From IMG/VR virus record IMGVR_UViG_3300024294_000024, positions 1 to 40,503 of that record: a stretch of DNA of 40,503 nucleotides. One strand, 5' to 3'. The DNA comes from a virus. Position numbers and translations under genes: made by a program. Below are positions 8,298 through 16,531 of this stretch, piece after piece; positions within the stretch are counted from its first letter, which is position 1; each line of letters begins with the position of its first letter. The notes beneath the pieces are model-generated. The model did no database searches. It was not told the DNA's origin and was given only the letters and a program-made list of their open reading frames with translations.

Positions 8298-9563
8298 ATG
8301 GAACAAAACACAGATAACAGTAATATATTTTTCGTCAACCTTACTACTAAATCAGTAACACCTGACGTTATAAGTAGAGGTAATAAGCGTAAGGAATACG
8401 TTTATTATGGTAAAGACAATTTATTTCCTCAATACCTTGTGGACCTTGCGGATAATTGTTCAATTCATAGAGCTTTATTAGATACTAAGTCTAAATTTAT
8501 TAATGGTGGAGGTTTTGAGTTCATAGGTGATGACTCGCAGGTTTCTGCTGCTGAGTCTTTTCTGTCAAGGGTAGATAAAAACTTTTTACGTAATACATCT
8601 ACAGATTTAGCCTACTTCAACGGTTTCTACTGGCAAAGTCTTTTCGAAAGAAGTGGTTTAGTAGCTAACTTAAAGAATGTTGACTTTAACTACATTAGAA
8701 GTGGCAAGATGAACGAAAATGGAGACGTAGACAAGTATTGGTTCAGTCCAGACTGGGCTTTTGCTACTAAGAAAAGTACGTTTAAACCAGAGGATAAGAT
8801 CTACGAACCTAAACCAATTGCTGTTTGGGATACAGTAGATAGAGAGTTAAGAAGAGAAAGAGGTGAATTATTTAAAGGTCAATTTTATAGCCCTAACAAA
8901 GTGTTTTACGCAGAGCCTAGTTATTTAGGAGCGTTAAACTATATCGAAATTAGTAATCAAATAGCTGAATTTCACAAGAATAACCTGGATAATGGAATGG
9001 TAGGCTCTATGCATATTCATTTATTTGAAGACTTAAGCGACATTGAAAAGCGTAGAAAGGTTGAAAAGGCTATTAATAATAAGTTCACAGGAAGTGAGAA
9101 CGCAGGTAAAGTAGTAGTAACATGGTCTACTAATCCAGACGTTAAAACTGTTGTAGATTCAATACCAGTAAACGACTCGCATGAAATGTTTACCTTGTTA
9201 AATACTAAGGTTAACGAAGAGATAGTAATATCACATAGAACGCCTTTAGCTTTAGCAGGTTTAAAAGTGGCAACAGGTTTACAGTCTGATGATTCAGTTA
9301 CTAAAAACGCTATGGAATACTACCAAAACACAGTTATAAAACCACTTCAGCAGTTAATAGAGGAGTCTTTTGATACTATTCTAGAAAGAAACGGTATTAA
9401 CGTAGAGACTAAAATCAAACCTTTAAAGCCTGTTGATTTATTTGCTAGTGAAGAATTGATTAGTAGAACTATGACTATTAATGAGGTTAGAACACAGATT
9501 TTAGGTGTTGAAGAATTAGAAGAGGGTGGAGACGTAATAATTAACGAAGCAACGATAGACTAA
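8298..9563 (+). CDS. Portal protein
   Basis: This 421-residue protein forms the dodecameric ring through which DNA enters the head. Typical portal features of Bacteroidota phages are visible. An N-terminal YYGKDNLFPQYLVDL (about 36-50) is followed by a region of short strands (about 90-200) with a KVFYAEPSYLGALNYIE clip/stem transition (about 202-218). A helix-rich C-terminal part (about 290-365) contains VISHRTPLALAGLK and an EYYQNTVIKPLQQLIEE stem-like helix. The gene begins after a 61-base AT-rich gap. Its stop overlaps the next start by one base. It lies after the capsid and tail tube genes, an unusual order. Confidence 0.85.
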   Translation: MEQNTDNSNIFFVNLTTKSVTPDVISRGNKRKEYVYYGKDNLFPQYLVDLADNCSIHRALLDTKSKFINGGGFEFIGDDSQVSAAESFLSRVDKNFLRNTSTDLAYFNGFYWQSLFERSGLVANLKNVDFNYIRSGKMNENGDVDKYWFSPDWAFATKKSTFKPEDKIYEPKPIAVWDTVDRELRRERGELFKGQFYSPNKVFYAEPSYLGALNYIEISNQIAEFHKNNLDNGMVGSMHIHLFEDLSDIEKRRKVEKAINNKFTGSENAGKVVVTWSTNPDVKTVVDSIPVNDSHEMFTLLNTKVNEEIVISHRTPLALAGLKVATGLQSDDSVTKNAMEYYQNTVIKPLQQLIEESFDTILERNGINVETKIKPLKPVDLFASEELISRTMTINEVRTQILGVEELEEGGDVIINEATID

Positions 9564-10795
9564 TGGCATTAGATTTAGGAATATTTTTAGAGGGTTCGCA
9601 AAGTACTTTTAAGGTTAAGGTGTCTGAAAACGACGCACAAGCTCAATTTTTACTAGACAAGTTCATTAGTTCAGACGGTTCGGTAACTATTACAGAGACT
9701 AACGACGGAGGAATAGAGACTATAGATTTAGTAGCTGGTGGAGGTTCTCCTTTAACGACTAAGGGCGATTTATTTACCTATTCTACTGCGGACGCTAGAT
9801 TAGGAGTAGGAGCGGACGGAGAAGTTTTATTAGCTGATTCTGCTGAAGCTACTGGTTTAAAGTGGGGTACTATTTCCGCTGATAATATGGCTACAGCTGA
9901 CCTAACCTTAACTGGGAATAGAACTCACGATTTAGCGGGATTTGATTTAACAATAACAGACGCTACTAATGGTGATGTGTTAAACCTTAGATCAGATGGT
10001 TCTTTCGCTTTAGGTGAAAATATAACAGAGGGAGCAAGTGCGTATAAACAATACAATACGCTCATAGGTAGTGGAGTAAGTGTTAATAACGGATACTATT
10101 TAACCATTTTAGGTCAAGGCAACAGTTTCAATACTACGGGAGATTTGAATTCAAGAACAACTATTGTAGGTTCAGGAAACTCTGTTAAAAACAATGGCTC
10201 TGTATATAACACTATCGTTGGTGACAACAATAGTCTTGGCAGTTTAACAGGTTTAAATTTTTCTGTAGTAGTAGGTAACAATACAACTACTGCTTCAGGT
10301 ATTACTTCAAGCAGTAATATTATGTTAGGAGGTTATCATTATGTAAATAGCTCAAGTTCTATTAACATAGGTAAATATTTAAGGTCAAACGCGAGCCAAG
10401 CCCATATTTTTGGTGGGTACGGAGGTAATGTGAGGTTACAGAGTAATGTTGGTCAATCTTTCTTTTTTGGTTTCAATAATGGGGTAGTAGACGCTAACAA
10501 CTCTACGGTTGTAGGCTCTCAATTACTTTTATCAAGATTAAGCGATTCGTGGTTAAAATTATACAACGGTACTAATTTAGGTATTAACACTTTCAGTCCA
10601 ACAGCTAAACTAACTGTTAAAGGCGAAGGCTCAACAAATGCTACTTCTACCTTATTAATAGAAAATAGTTCTGGAACTGATGCCTTAGAAGTTAGAGATG
10701 ATTCAATAATAATTATGGCAAACCTTCCAACTGCTTCAGCAGGACTACCTACTGGAGCTTTATGGAACAACTCAGGAGTATTAACAGTAGCTTAA
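9563..10795 (+). CDS. Tail fibre / appendage protein
   Basis: This 410-residue protein begins with a short N-terminal domain. It is followed by a PLTTKGDLFTYSTADARLGV motif (about 72-91), common in tail fibres and other trimeric appendage proteins. The middle (about 150-340) has many short Gly/Asn/Ser-rich units of the IVGSGNSV type. These recall the beta-helical head repeats of trimeric adhesins. A C-terminal knob follows (LPTASAGLPTGALWNNSGVLTVA). It probably forms a trimeric host-binding fibre. Its first 16 coding bases are the same as those of the capsid gene (MALDL), perhaps a favoured initiation sequence. Confidence 0.72.
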   Translation: MALDLGIFLEGSQSTFKVKVSENDAQAQFLLDKFISSDGSVTITETNDGGIETIDLVAGGGSPLTTKGDLFTYSTADARLGVGADGEVLLADSAEATGLKWGTISADNMATADLTLTGNRTHDLAGFDLTITDATNGDVLNLRSDGSFALGENITEGASAYKQYNTLIGSGVSVNNGYYLTILGQGNSFNTTGDLNSRTTIVGSGNSVKNNGSVYNTIVGDNNSLGSLTGLNFSVVVGNNTTTASGITSSSNIMLGGYHYVNSSSSINIGKYLRSNASQAHIFGGYGGNVRLQSNVGQSFFFGFNNGVVDANNSTVVGSQLLLSRLSDSWLKLYNGTNLGINTFSPTAKLTVKGEGSTNATSTLLIENSSGTDALEVRDDSIIIMANLPTASAGLPTGALWNNSGVLTVA

Positions 10796-10811
10796 TAAAT
10801 AAACAATAATA

Positions 10812-11165
10812 ATGGCAACTTATTTTAAAATAAACGAAGCAGTAGAGACTTCAAGCGGTATAACGGTTACCGGAGCGTATTTAAACGCTATCGTTCACGT
10901 TAATAACCTATCTTCTAACGGTGCTATATCTATTGATATACCGTCTAAAGCTGATTTACAAGCTATCGAAGATAACGCAGATAGTATTTACTTTAGAAAA
11001 GTAGGAACTAAGGAAAAAGTAGGAGCTATTTCTGGTTATTCTTTAACTCCGGAGCAGTTAGCGCAGATGGACTTTATTAACGGAATTTGGGTAGAACCGG
11101 TTAAAGACGCTTTAGTAGAGTACTTAGGAGTAACTAGAGAAAACTTAGAAGTAGTAAACGTATAA
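10812..11165 (+). CDS. Hypothetical virion-operon protein (117 aa)
   Basis: A short protein with a beta-rich N-terminal half and a helical C-terminal half (LTPEQLAQMDFINGIWVEPVK). It lies 16 bases after the fibre gene and its stop overlaps the next start by one base. Codon choice is somewhat richer in GC-ending and CG-containing codons than in the neighbours. Possibly a fibre accessory or chaperone by position; family not recognised. Confidence 0.7.
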   Translation: MATYFKINEAVETSSGITVTGAYLNAIVHVNNLSSNGAISIDIPSKADLQAIEDNADSIYFRKVGTKEKVGAISGYSLTPEQLAQMDFINGIWVEPVKDALVEYLGVTRENLEVVNV

Positions 11166-11533
11166 TGAATAACGATAGAGAAGAAATATTAGAAGTAACT
11201 AAAGCTAGTTTTAAGGTATTCGACGTGCCTACTAGATATAGACTTATGATATTAAAAGCCTTCTCTAGTTATGAGTGGGATTTCGAGGATAAGTCTGACG
11301 GGTTAACCTTTTTTAATACCCGTTGGTCTAACGAGTTTCACCCGGTATTCGTTTGGCACGATTTCGCTATGCAGAATAGGGAAACTTTAAAAGGTTCGGA
11401 AAGTGTAACTACTTACGTAAGAAATACTAATCTTACCTTAAAGAAGCTACTAGAAATATATAATTTTAGTATATTAAAGCAATGGGCTTATCCGGTATTG
11501 GCTACCCTAGCTTTTAAACTATTTAAACGATAA
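11165..11533 (+). CDS. Hypothetical protein, possibly DUF1353-like
   Basis: 122 residues, overlapping the previous stop by one base. The central FHPVFVWHDFAMQN resembles the HDxLY-type motif of small phage proteins such as DUF1353. A hydrophobic C-terminal segment (QWAYPVLATLAFKLFKR) could touch a membrane. The match is a short motif only, so function stays unknown. Confidence 0.65.
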   Translation: MNNDREEILEVTKASFKVFDVPTRYRLMILKAFSSYEWDFEDKSDGLTFFNTRWSNEFHPVFVWHDFAMQNRETLKGSESVTTYVRNTNLTLKKLLEIYNFSILKQWAYPVLATLAFKLFKR

Positions 11534-11537
11534 AAAA

Positions 11538-11687
11538 ATGACAGAACAAGACTTAAAAAACATTGAAGTAGTATTCGCAATCGCTAGGAAAGAACTAGCA
11601 TTAGATGAGAATCAGTTAGTAGAGATTATTAATTTAAAAAAGAAAGTTTTAAACGCTTTAACTCCTGAAGAGGAGGCGCAAAAATAA
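11538..11687 (+). CDS. Small hypothetical protein (49 aa)
   Basis: ATG 11538 to TAA 11685-11687 gives a 49-residue, strongly helical and charged protein (starts MTEQDLKNIEVVFAIARKEL). It fills the gap between two genes, is preceded by an A-rich leader, and is followed eight bases later by the next ATG. Compact packing and codon use support it as real. Confidence 0.65.
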   Translation: MTEQDLKNIEVVFAIARKELALDENQLVEIINLKKKVLNALTPEEEAQK

Positions 11688-11695
11688 ATAGAATT

Positions 11696-12007
11696 ATGTT
11701 AGACTTAGACAGTTTATTCAAGTACGTAGTAACAGGGGGTGCAGCAGTTGTAGCCTACTTTTTTAAGAGTATACACAAAGGCATAAAAGACCACGAAAGT
11801 AAAGTAGAGGGCTTACAAATAAATATGTCTAAGTTAGAAAACAGACTAGAGTTAGTTGATAATAAAACGTCGGTACAGGTAGAGAAGTTGGAAGAGCTTA
11901 GTAAAATGCAGTTTGACCAATTACATATGGAAATTAGAGATTTAAAGAAGTCTATAAATATTATCAATGTAAGCATTCAAGAATTAGTTAAAGGGAAAAT
12001 AGTGTAG
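11696..12007 (+). CDS. Membrane-anchored coiled-coil protein
   Basis: 103 residues: one probable transmembrane segment near the N-terminus (about 8-24) followed by a long heptad-like coiled coil (about 25-98). Similar small proteins are common near lysis or tail genes of phages and are sometimes annotated as XhlA-like or holin accessory. Here it is several genes upstream of the endolysin. It may be a lysis accessory or a membrane-contact protein; the sequence does not decide. Confidence 0.65.
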   Translation: MLDLDSLFKYVVTGGAAVVAYFFKSIHKGIKDHESKVEGLQINMSKLENRLELVDNKTSVQVEKLEELSKMQFDQLHMEIRDLKKSINIINVSIQELVKGKIV

Positions 12008-12009
12008 AT

Positions 12010-12600
12010 ATGAGTTTAGCAGAGACGAAATTAATTACAGAGCAGGAGGTTAAGAATTGGACAGATATTAGTAATAATGTGCAGTCTTCTAATTTATCAT
12101 TCGCAATAACAATAAGTCAGGACTTATTTATAAGAACCGCCTTAGGTGAGAAATTGTACGAGGAGTTATTAGACCAAGTACAAAACAATACTTTAACAGC
12201 TTTAAACACTACGTTACTTAATGGTGATGGTAGACTTTTTAGAGGTGTTAAAAAAGGTTTAGCTTGGTGGGTAGCTTACGAGGTTTACCCTTATTTACAT
12301 TCTAAAGTATCGCCTACGGGTATTCAGTCTAAATCTACAGACGAAGCAGTAAGTATTGATAGTAGAGCTTTAGAGATGCGAAGAAACAACGCAAAAAAGA
12401 AAGGCGAGTACTATATCGACCAACTTATCTGTTATATGAAAAATAATACTACAGACTATCCATTGTTTAGAGATAGTGATAACTGTTGTACAGATATTGC
12501 TTATGATGGTTATGGTAATAGTGGAATTATCACAGATGACGAAAGTTACTTAGACGAATATAAAAGAAGTAAAGGTTTAAACAGAGAAGACTTAATATAA
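12010..12600 (+). CDS. Probable head-tail connector / adaptor (DUF6712-like)
   Basis: A 196-residue helical protein. LSFAITISQDLFIRTALGEKLYEELLDQV (split here by an early helix at about 30-58) and the central KKGLAWWVAYEVYPYLH resemble the Bacteroidota DUF6712 family found beside portal and capsid genes. The fold in that family is thought to be of the head-completion type. The C-terminal part is acidic and contains a CC pair. Its stop overlaps the following start. Confidence 0.6.
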   Translation: MSLAETKLITEQEVKNWTDISNNVQSSNLSFAITISQDLFIRTALGEKLYEELLDQVQNNTLTALNTTLLNGDGRLFRGVKKGLAWWVAYEVYPYLHSKVSPTGIQSKSTDEAVSIDSRALEMRRNNAKKKGEYYIDQLICYMKNNTTDYPLFRDSDNCCTDIAYDGYGNSGIITDDESYLDEYKRSKGLNREDLI

Positions 12601-12830
12601 TGGCGATTGAGATAACAAACAGCGGTGGACTTTTTAAGATTAAAAACACCTCAAATGGCAGTATTAAAGCCATATCAAAGGATGACGTAAGGTTTGAGTT
12701 AGATAATGAATTAACTATTCTAAAGGGTGCTAAATACCCTGTACTAGTTATTAAAAGCTCTAGCGAAGTAACTACGCCAGATTCTACAGACTTAAATGAT
12801 TTATTAACTAAATTAAATAACTTAACTTAA
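12600..12830 (+). CDS. Small beta-rich protein, paralogue of the next protein's N-terminus
   Basis: 76 residues. GGLFKIKNT...DDVRFEL...LTILKGAKYPVLVI lines up, position by position, with the first 70 residues of the next protein (GGQLKIVKG...DDVHLES...LLFKQNNAPIIQLLL). Both then have a Thr/Ser-Pro turn and end in a leucine-rich LxDLLxxL helix. This looks like a free copy of the anchoring module used by the adhesin-like proteins downstream. Both start codons overlap the preceding stop. Confidence 0.7.
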   Translation: MAIEITNSGGLFKIKNTSNGSIKAISKDDVRFELDNELTILKGAKYPVLVIKSSSEVTTPDSTDLNDLLTKLNNLT

Positions 12831-13732
12831 TGGCAACAATCTCAAAAGAAGGTGGACAGCTAAAAATAGTTAAGGGGTCGGATATATTTTCCATTCCCTT
12901 AGATGATGTACACTTAGAGTCGGTAAATGCTGACTCTTTATTATTTAAGCAAAACAATGCGCCAATCATTCAGCTTTTACTGACTGATATAACTAGCCCA
13001 ACATTTACAAGCTTAGAAGACTTAGTAGAGCAGATAGGAGGTTTTGCTTCTTCGTCTGGCGTTGGTGGTGAAGTTGCTAACTCTGGTTATTCGCATACGG
13101 GAGCGTTCGCAGGTAAGCCTTTAAGTAATAATTACGTTTGGGAAGCTGGAACGGGTATAAGTTACAGTCAAACAGACGTTAATAACCAAGTATACAAAGT
13201 ACTTTCTTTAGATAACGACGTACATTTAGCAGTAGATAACCCTTATTGGGCTACTCCAGATGTTAGCGGATTAGATAACGTGGGATTGTTTAATGGTTAC
13301 GCTTTACCTAATGACGTAACAAGTTTAGTAGATTATACTTATGACTTCGATACTGAGTACCCAAGTTCAACGGGAACAGGCTTTGAGGGTTCTACGGGTA
13401 GAATTAAACTAAACGATTTACAATATGGAGATCAGATTAGAGTACGTTTTGACTTTAACGTAATACCGCAGATTGCTAATACAACCGTAGAGCCTGCGTT
13501 ATGGTATTCGAATAGAGATGATAACGATAACATCACTTTTACATTTCCACTTACTACTCAGCCTATATTTTATGGTGGCGGTACTGTAGGGAATACGTAT
13601 TTAAACAGAGTAGAGATTTCAGCTTGGGTTATAAGTAACGAAGATGTAAACGCTTTAACATTACCAGCTATTAAATCGGACAATCCTATAATAATTCAGC
13701 CTTTAGGATTATTAATAACAGTAATAAGATAA
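12830..13732 (+). CDS. Probable fibre / receptor-binding structural protein
   Basis: 300 residues. Residues 1-70 form a small beta module shared with the preceding gene. A Gly/Ser-rich hinge follows (about 71-83), and then a beta-rich C-terminal body (about 84-300) with a jelly-roll-like pattern of short strands (for example LNDLQYGDQIRVRFDFNV). The architecture of anchor plus variable beta domain, and its place in a string of fibre-like genes, suggest a receptor-binding or virion-surface protein. No enzyme motif is visible. Confidence 0.62.
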   Translation: MATISKEGGQLKIVKGSDIFSIPLDDVHLESVNADSLLFKQNNAPIIQLLLTDITSPTFTSLEDLVEQIGGFASSSGVGGEVANSGYSHTGAFAGKPLSNNYVWEAGTGISYSQTDVNNQVYKVLSLDNDVHLAVDNPYWATPDVSGLDNVGLFNGYALPNDVTSLVDYTYDFDTEYPSSTGTGFEGSTGRIKLNDLQYGDQIRVRFDFNVIPQIANTTVEPALWYSNRDDNDNITFTFPLTTQPIFYGGGTVGNTYLNRVEISAWVISNEDVNALTLPAIKSDNPIIIQPLGLLITVIR

Positions 13733-13736
13733 TAAA

Positions 13737-15008
13737 ATGAGTATAAAGATTAAAAGAAACGAAGCAGGGAACTGTATAACCTTTGAGGGGTCTTCTAACC
13801 CAGTTTACTGGAATAGCTGTTTAAGTGGGGAAATAGATAGTAGTGACAATACGCTAGTTAATATTATTAATGATATCAGAACAGCTGAAAACGGAACGCC
13901 ATTTTACGAGTTTTTCAGAATACCTTATACAGAGTTTTTAGATGCTAATGGTAGTAGCTTTGCTAGTTCTTCAGATACAGTAGATTATATAAATCAAGAA
14001 GCAAACGTATTAGAAGCAACTTTAGCGGGGTTTCTTAACTTAGAAAATGTATCTGGTACTAACGATAAAGTAAATTTAACAAGCGTAACGAGTCAAGAGA
14101 AAATAGGAGGAGGTATTAAGTTTACTGCTGGTAGCAATATTGAATGTGGGCAACCTGTTTTTTATAATTATAGCTCTACGGGGGTTGTTACTGCTGTATC
14201 TGCTGGTACTTTACCATCTCAACACGATTACATTGGAATAGCTTTAAAAACAGTAACAAGTGGGCAAGGTGTTAACGTATTAACTAAGGGGCTAGTAACT
14301 GCTAAAAGAGATACTACATTTTTAACAAGTTCGGAAACCGTAATACTAAACAACACTTCCAATAACACTATTAGGAACTTAACTAACAGTACTACTTTTG
14401 TAGATAGTGGAGATACGGGAGGAGACTACAATAGTAACGAAAACTATAGTATAACTTTTGATGCTCAATTAGGGTACACGGTAAAAATGACAATAAATGA
14501 CTTTAGATTTGAGCATACAAGTACTAGAATGTACGATAGACTAGGGGTACAAGGTTCTAATGATGGTGTTAACTTTACTAATTTAAGTGTTCCGTGGTTT
14601 CAAAAATCAGCTACATCAACACCGACTTGGAGCGAGTTTTTTGCTAATAATAATTCTTGGAATAGTACAGGTGCAGACAATGGTTATATATTACCGAAAG
14701 ATACAACCAGGGCTATATTGTTAGGCGGTGTACCAAGTGGTACTTTCCCAGCAGAGGTAGATACTGGATATAGATATATTAGATTTTACTTTAGGTCTGA
14801 TACTAGTAGTAACCAAGATGGATGGGATATAACCTTGCAGCCTAATACACCTTATACATCAAGTACAGAAGCTGTAGCGGAAGGAACTACACTATATTTA
14901 GATAATTCAGATTATACGAAAGTAACAACAGACGACACCTCTCAAATATTAGTGGGGTACTGTGCTTTTAATAACGCAGAAAACGATAGCATTTTTATAA
15001 GAGTATGA
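13737..15008 (+). CDS. Fibre-like protein with an inserted CUB-like domain
   Basis: 423 residues. The N-terminal module (about 1-100) ends in EFLDANGSSFASSSDTVDYI, a segment common in Bacteroidota phage fibre proteins. A beta domain (about 120-196, GIKFTAGSNIECGQPVFY, GIALKTV) appears to continue only at 372-423 (AEGTTLYLDN, ILVGYCAF, FIRV). Between its halves, at about 219-367, is a CUB-like region with FVDSGDTGGDYNSNENYSIT, FRFEH, YDRLGVQGSNDG and YIRFYFRSDTSSNQDGWDIT. CUB domains bind glycans or proteins, so host-surface recognition is a fair guess. The stop overlaps the next start by 4 bases. Confidence 0.7.
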   Translation: MSIKIKRNEAGNCITFEGSSNPVYWNSCLSGEIDSSDNTLVNIINDIRTAENGTPFYEFFRIPYTEFLDANGSSFASSSDTVDYINQEANVLEATLAGFLNLENVSGTNDKVNLTSVTSQEKIGGGIKFTAGSNIECGQPVFYNYSSTGVVTAVSAGTLPSQHDYIGIALKTVTSGQGVNVLTKGLVTAKRDTTFLTSSETVILNNTSNNTIRNLTNSTTFVDSGDTGGDYNSNENYSITFDAQLGYTVKMTINDFRFEHTSTRMYDRLGVQGSNDGVNFTNLSVPWFQKSATSTPTWSEFFANNNSWNSTGADNGYILPKDTTRAILLGGVPSGTFPAEVDTGYRYIRFYFRSDTSSNQDGWDITLQPNTPYTSSTEAVAEGTTLYLDNSDYTKVTTDDTSQILVGYCAFNNAENDSIFIRV

Positions 15009-15358
15009 CAATAATACAAGACAAAACGAACGATTTAATATTTTACGCTTCAAGCGGTTTAACTAACCCTTATTATTTAGTAAGGTTAGTGAATAGATTA
15101 ACTGCTAAAGAGTTTGTTTTTTTAGACCAATCAGCAGTATCTTGCCCTTTTATAAGCTTAGAATTATTAGAGCCAGGTAAAGACGCACCAGACGACGCTG
15201 TTAACGGTACTTTAAAAATTGACTCAGGTAGTTACGAGATTTACTTATACGACCAAGAAAGCAACACAAACTTAGATTATACGTTAAGTAATAGTAATCT
15301 TTATAGTGGTTTTGCTTACGTGTATTCAGATGAGGACTTAGATAGAACTTTTTTATAA
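15005..15358 (+). CDS. Hypothetical virion-operon protein (117 aa)
   Basis: A small beta-rich protein, overlapping both neighbours (4 bases before, 1 after). It starts MTIIQDKTNDLIFYASSGLTNPYYLVRLVN, split by a turn near residue 19, and has a GSYEIYLYDQESNTNLDYT segment. Proteins of this type sit just before endolysin genes in flavobacterial phages, but I know no function. Possibly the last gene of the tail-fibre group. Confidence 0.65.
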   Translation: MTIIQDKTNDLIFYASSGLTNPYYLVRLVNRLTAKEFVFLDQSAVSCPFISLELLEPGKDAPDDAVNGTLKIDSGSYEIYLYDQESNTNLDYTLSNSNLYSGFAYVYSDEDLDRTFL

Positions 15359-15807
15359 TGGATTGGCTAGACAAAGTAATAGAAACAGAAGGCGGATATG
15401 TTAACGACCCTACAGATAATGGGGGAGAAACAAAGTACGGTATCTCTAAAAAGGCATACCCGAATGAAGACATTAAAAACCTAACAATAGAACGAGCTAA
15501 AGAGTTATACATTAAAGACTATGTAAAACCTTGTAAAGCTGACTTACTACCGTTAGAGCTTCAATATGCTCACTTTGATAGTGCTGTTAACTTTGGAGTA
15601 ACGGGAGCGGCTAAGATACTACAAGAAGCGGCTGGGGTTAGTGTAGATGGTAAGATAGGACCTATAACACTAAAAGCTGCAAAAAGTTTACAACTAAGCA
15701 AGTACTTATTACATAGAATGTTTAAGTATGCTTATATTGTAGGTAATAATAATACACAGGCTAAATATATTAAAGGTTGGACAAATAGAGTTAAAGAATT
15801 GTTATGA
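15358..15807 (+). CDS. Endolysin, GH108-type N-acetylmuramidase
   Basis: 149 residues. The N-terminal glycoside hydrolase 108 signature is clear: ETEGGYVNDPTDNGGETKYG (9-28), with the catalytic Glu in EGGYVND. The C-terminal part (about 75-149, VNFGVTGAAKILQ and DGKIGPITLKA) is a PG_binding_3-type peptidoglycan-binding domain. It cleaves the glycan of host peptidoglycan at lysis. No signal peptide is visible, so it needs a holin or other route. The next gene, which overlaps by four bases and encodes a membrane protein, is the obvious partner. Confidence 0.93.
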   Translation: MDWLDKVIETEGGYVNDPTDNGGETKYGISKKAYPNEDIKNLTIERAKELYIKDYVKPCKADLLPLELQYAHFDSAVNFGVTGAAKILQEAAGVSVDGKIGPITLKAAKSLQLSKYLLHRMFKYAYIVGNNNTQAKYIKGWTNRVKELL

Positions 15808-16070
15808 GATTAAATTTAAAGAGTATTATTAAATCTATAGCTAATGGGCTTGTAAAAGCTACACCTATAGTAGGTAATATTAAAGAAGAGTTAGAAAAGT
15901 CTAGGAGTGAAGACCTAGCACACAGCCCAAAAGGTAAACCAGATTACGCTAAGATGTTTGGTTATGTTATCATGGGTGTTATAGTAGTAGCTGTAATCTT
16001 TGGAAAGATTGACGTGGAAACTGCAAAAGAATTGATTAAGAAGTTAAATTTGTTTTCGTTTTTTTCATAG
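15804..16070 (+). CDS. Small membrane protein, holin candidate
   Basis: 88 residues with one strong transmembrane segment (about 52-68, GYVIMGVIVVAVIFG), an amphipathic basic N-terminus and a short C-terminal tail. The ATGA overlap with the endolysin gene and the terminator 23 bases downstream make it the last gene of the late operon. Single-span proteins in this place are often holins or lysis regulators. The Bacteroidota versions are poorly characterised, so this is by context. Confidence 0.6.
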   Translation: MRLNLKSIIKSIANGLVKATPIVGNIKEELEKSRSEDLAHSPKGKPDYAKMFGYVIMGVIVVAVIFGKIDVETAKELIKKLNLFSFFS

Positions 16071-16092
16071 TTCATAGTTTTTAGTTTTTTAA

Positions 16093-16125
16093 AGGGGTTA
16101 GCTGTAATGGTTAACCTCTTTTTTT
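16093..16125 (+). terminator. Terminator at the end of the structural/lysis operon
   Basis: AGGGGTTAGC (16093-16102) pairs with the GTTAACCTCT half that ends near 16119 (with G-U pairs) and is followed by seven T residues. It separates the lysis genes from the first early promoter. Confidence 0.8.
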
Positions 16126-16166
16126 CTCTCTAATAATCAGGCAGTTACAAATTAATTTAAAAATAG

Positions 16167-16237
16167 TTGTTAAAAGATTAGGAGTTATCAACTAGGAATA
16201 CATATCTTTGAGGAAACGAATAACAAAAACGAATATT
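16167..16237 (+). promoter_or_regulatory. Early promoter-leader cassette 1
   Basis: TTGTTAAAAGATTAGG is followed by GAGTTATCAACT and a TATCTTTG -7 box (16203-16210). Then comes the leader AGGAAACGAATAACAAAAAC and GAATATT before ATG 16238. The same arrangement recurs near 23.2, 26.4 and 30.0 kb. The TAnnTTTG box matches the Bacteroidota housekeeping promoter, and the -33 position would fall on the TTA at 16178-16180. The leader carries no Shine-Dalgarno site. Confidence 0.75.
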
Positions 16238-16531
16238 ATGACAAATCAAGAAAGAGCAATCCAAGAAGTATTAGAGTTAGAATTAGATTACGACCAAGTA
16301 ATCTTAGACTTTGAGCAGTACGGACACATCGACCAAGTATTAGAAACGGAATCAGAAAACTTTGAATTCTCTATAACTGTAGAGATTAACGCTGCTAACT
16401 ACGGTGAGTTTGATAACTTTGCAGGAACTATCGAAGTAGTAGATATCGAATACTTAAAGGTAGGAGACGAAGACGTTAAAGAGCTTAGATTAACTAAACA
16501 GATTAGAGAACAGCTAAAAACGGTAAGATAA
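16238..16531 (+). CDS. Early hypothetical protein (97 aa)
   Basis: A small acidic protein, first gene after promoter cassette 1. ATG 16238 is the true start: the frame is open further back to 16208, but those ten codons translate the conserved leader (KRITKTNI), which is also seen before two unrelated genes. The protein has an alternating strand pattern (FEFSITVEINAANYGEF) and a basic C-terminus. Its stop overlaps the next start by one base. Function unknown; possibly a host-takeover factor. Confidence 0.75.
   Translation: MTNQERAIQEVLELELDYDQVILDFEQYGHIDQVLETESENFEFSITVEINAANYGEFDNFAGTIEVVDIEYLKVGDEDVKELRLTKQIREQLKTVR

Noticed and set aside
16208-16237. Extended N-termini reading KRITKTNIM at 16208, 26369 and 29971
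   Set aside because: The same residues come from translating the shared leader in front of unrelated genes. The conserved ATG at the end of the leader is the true start.
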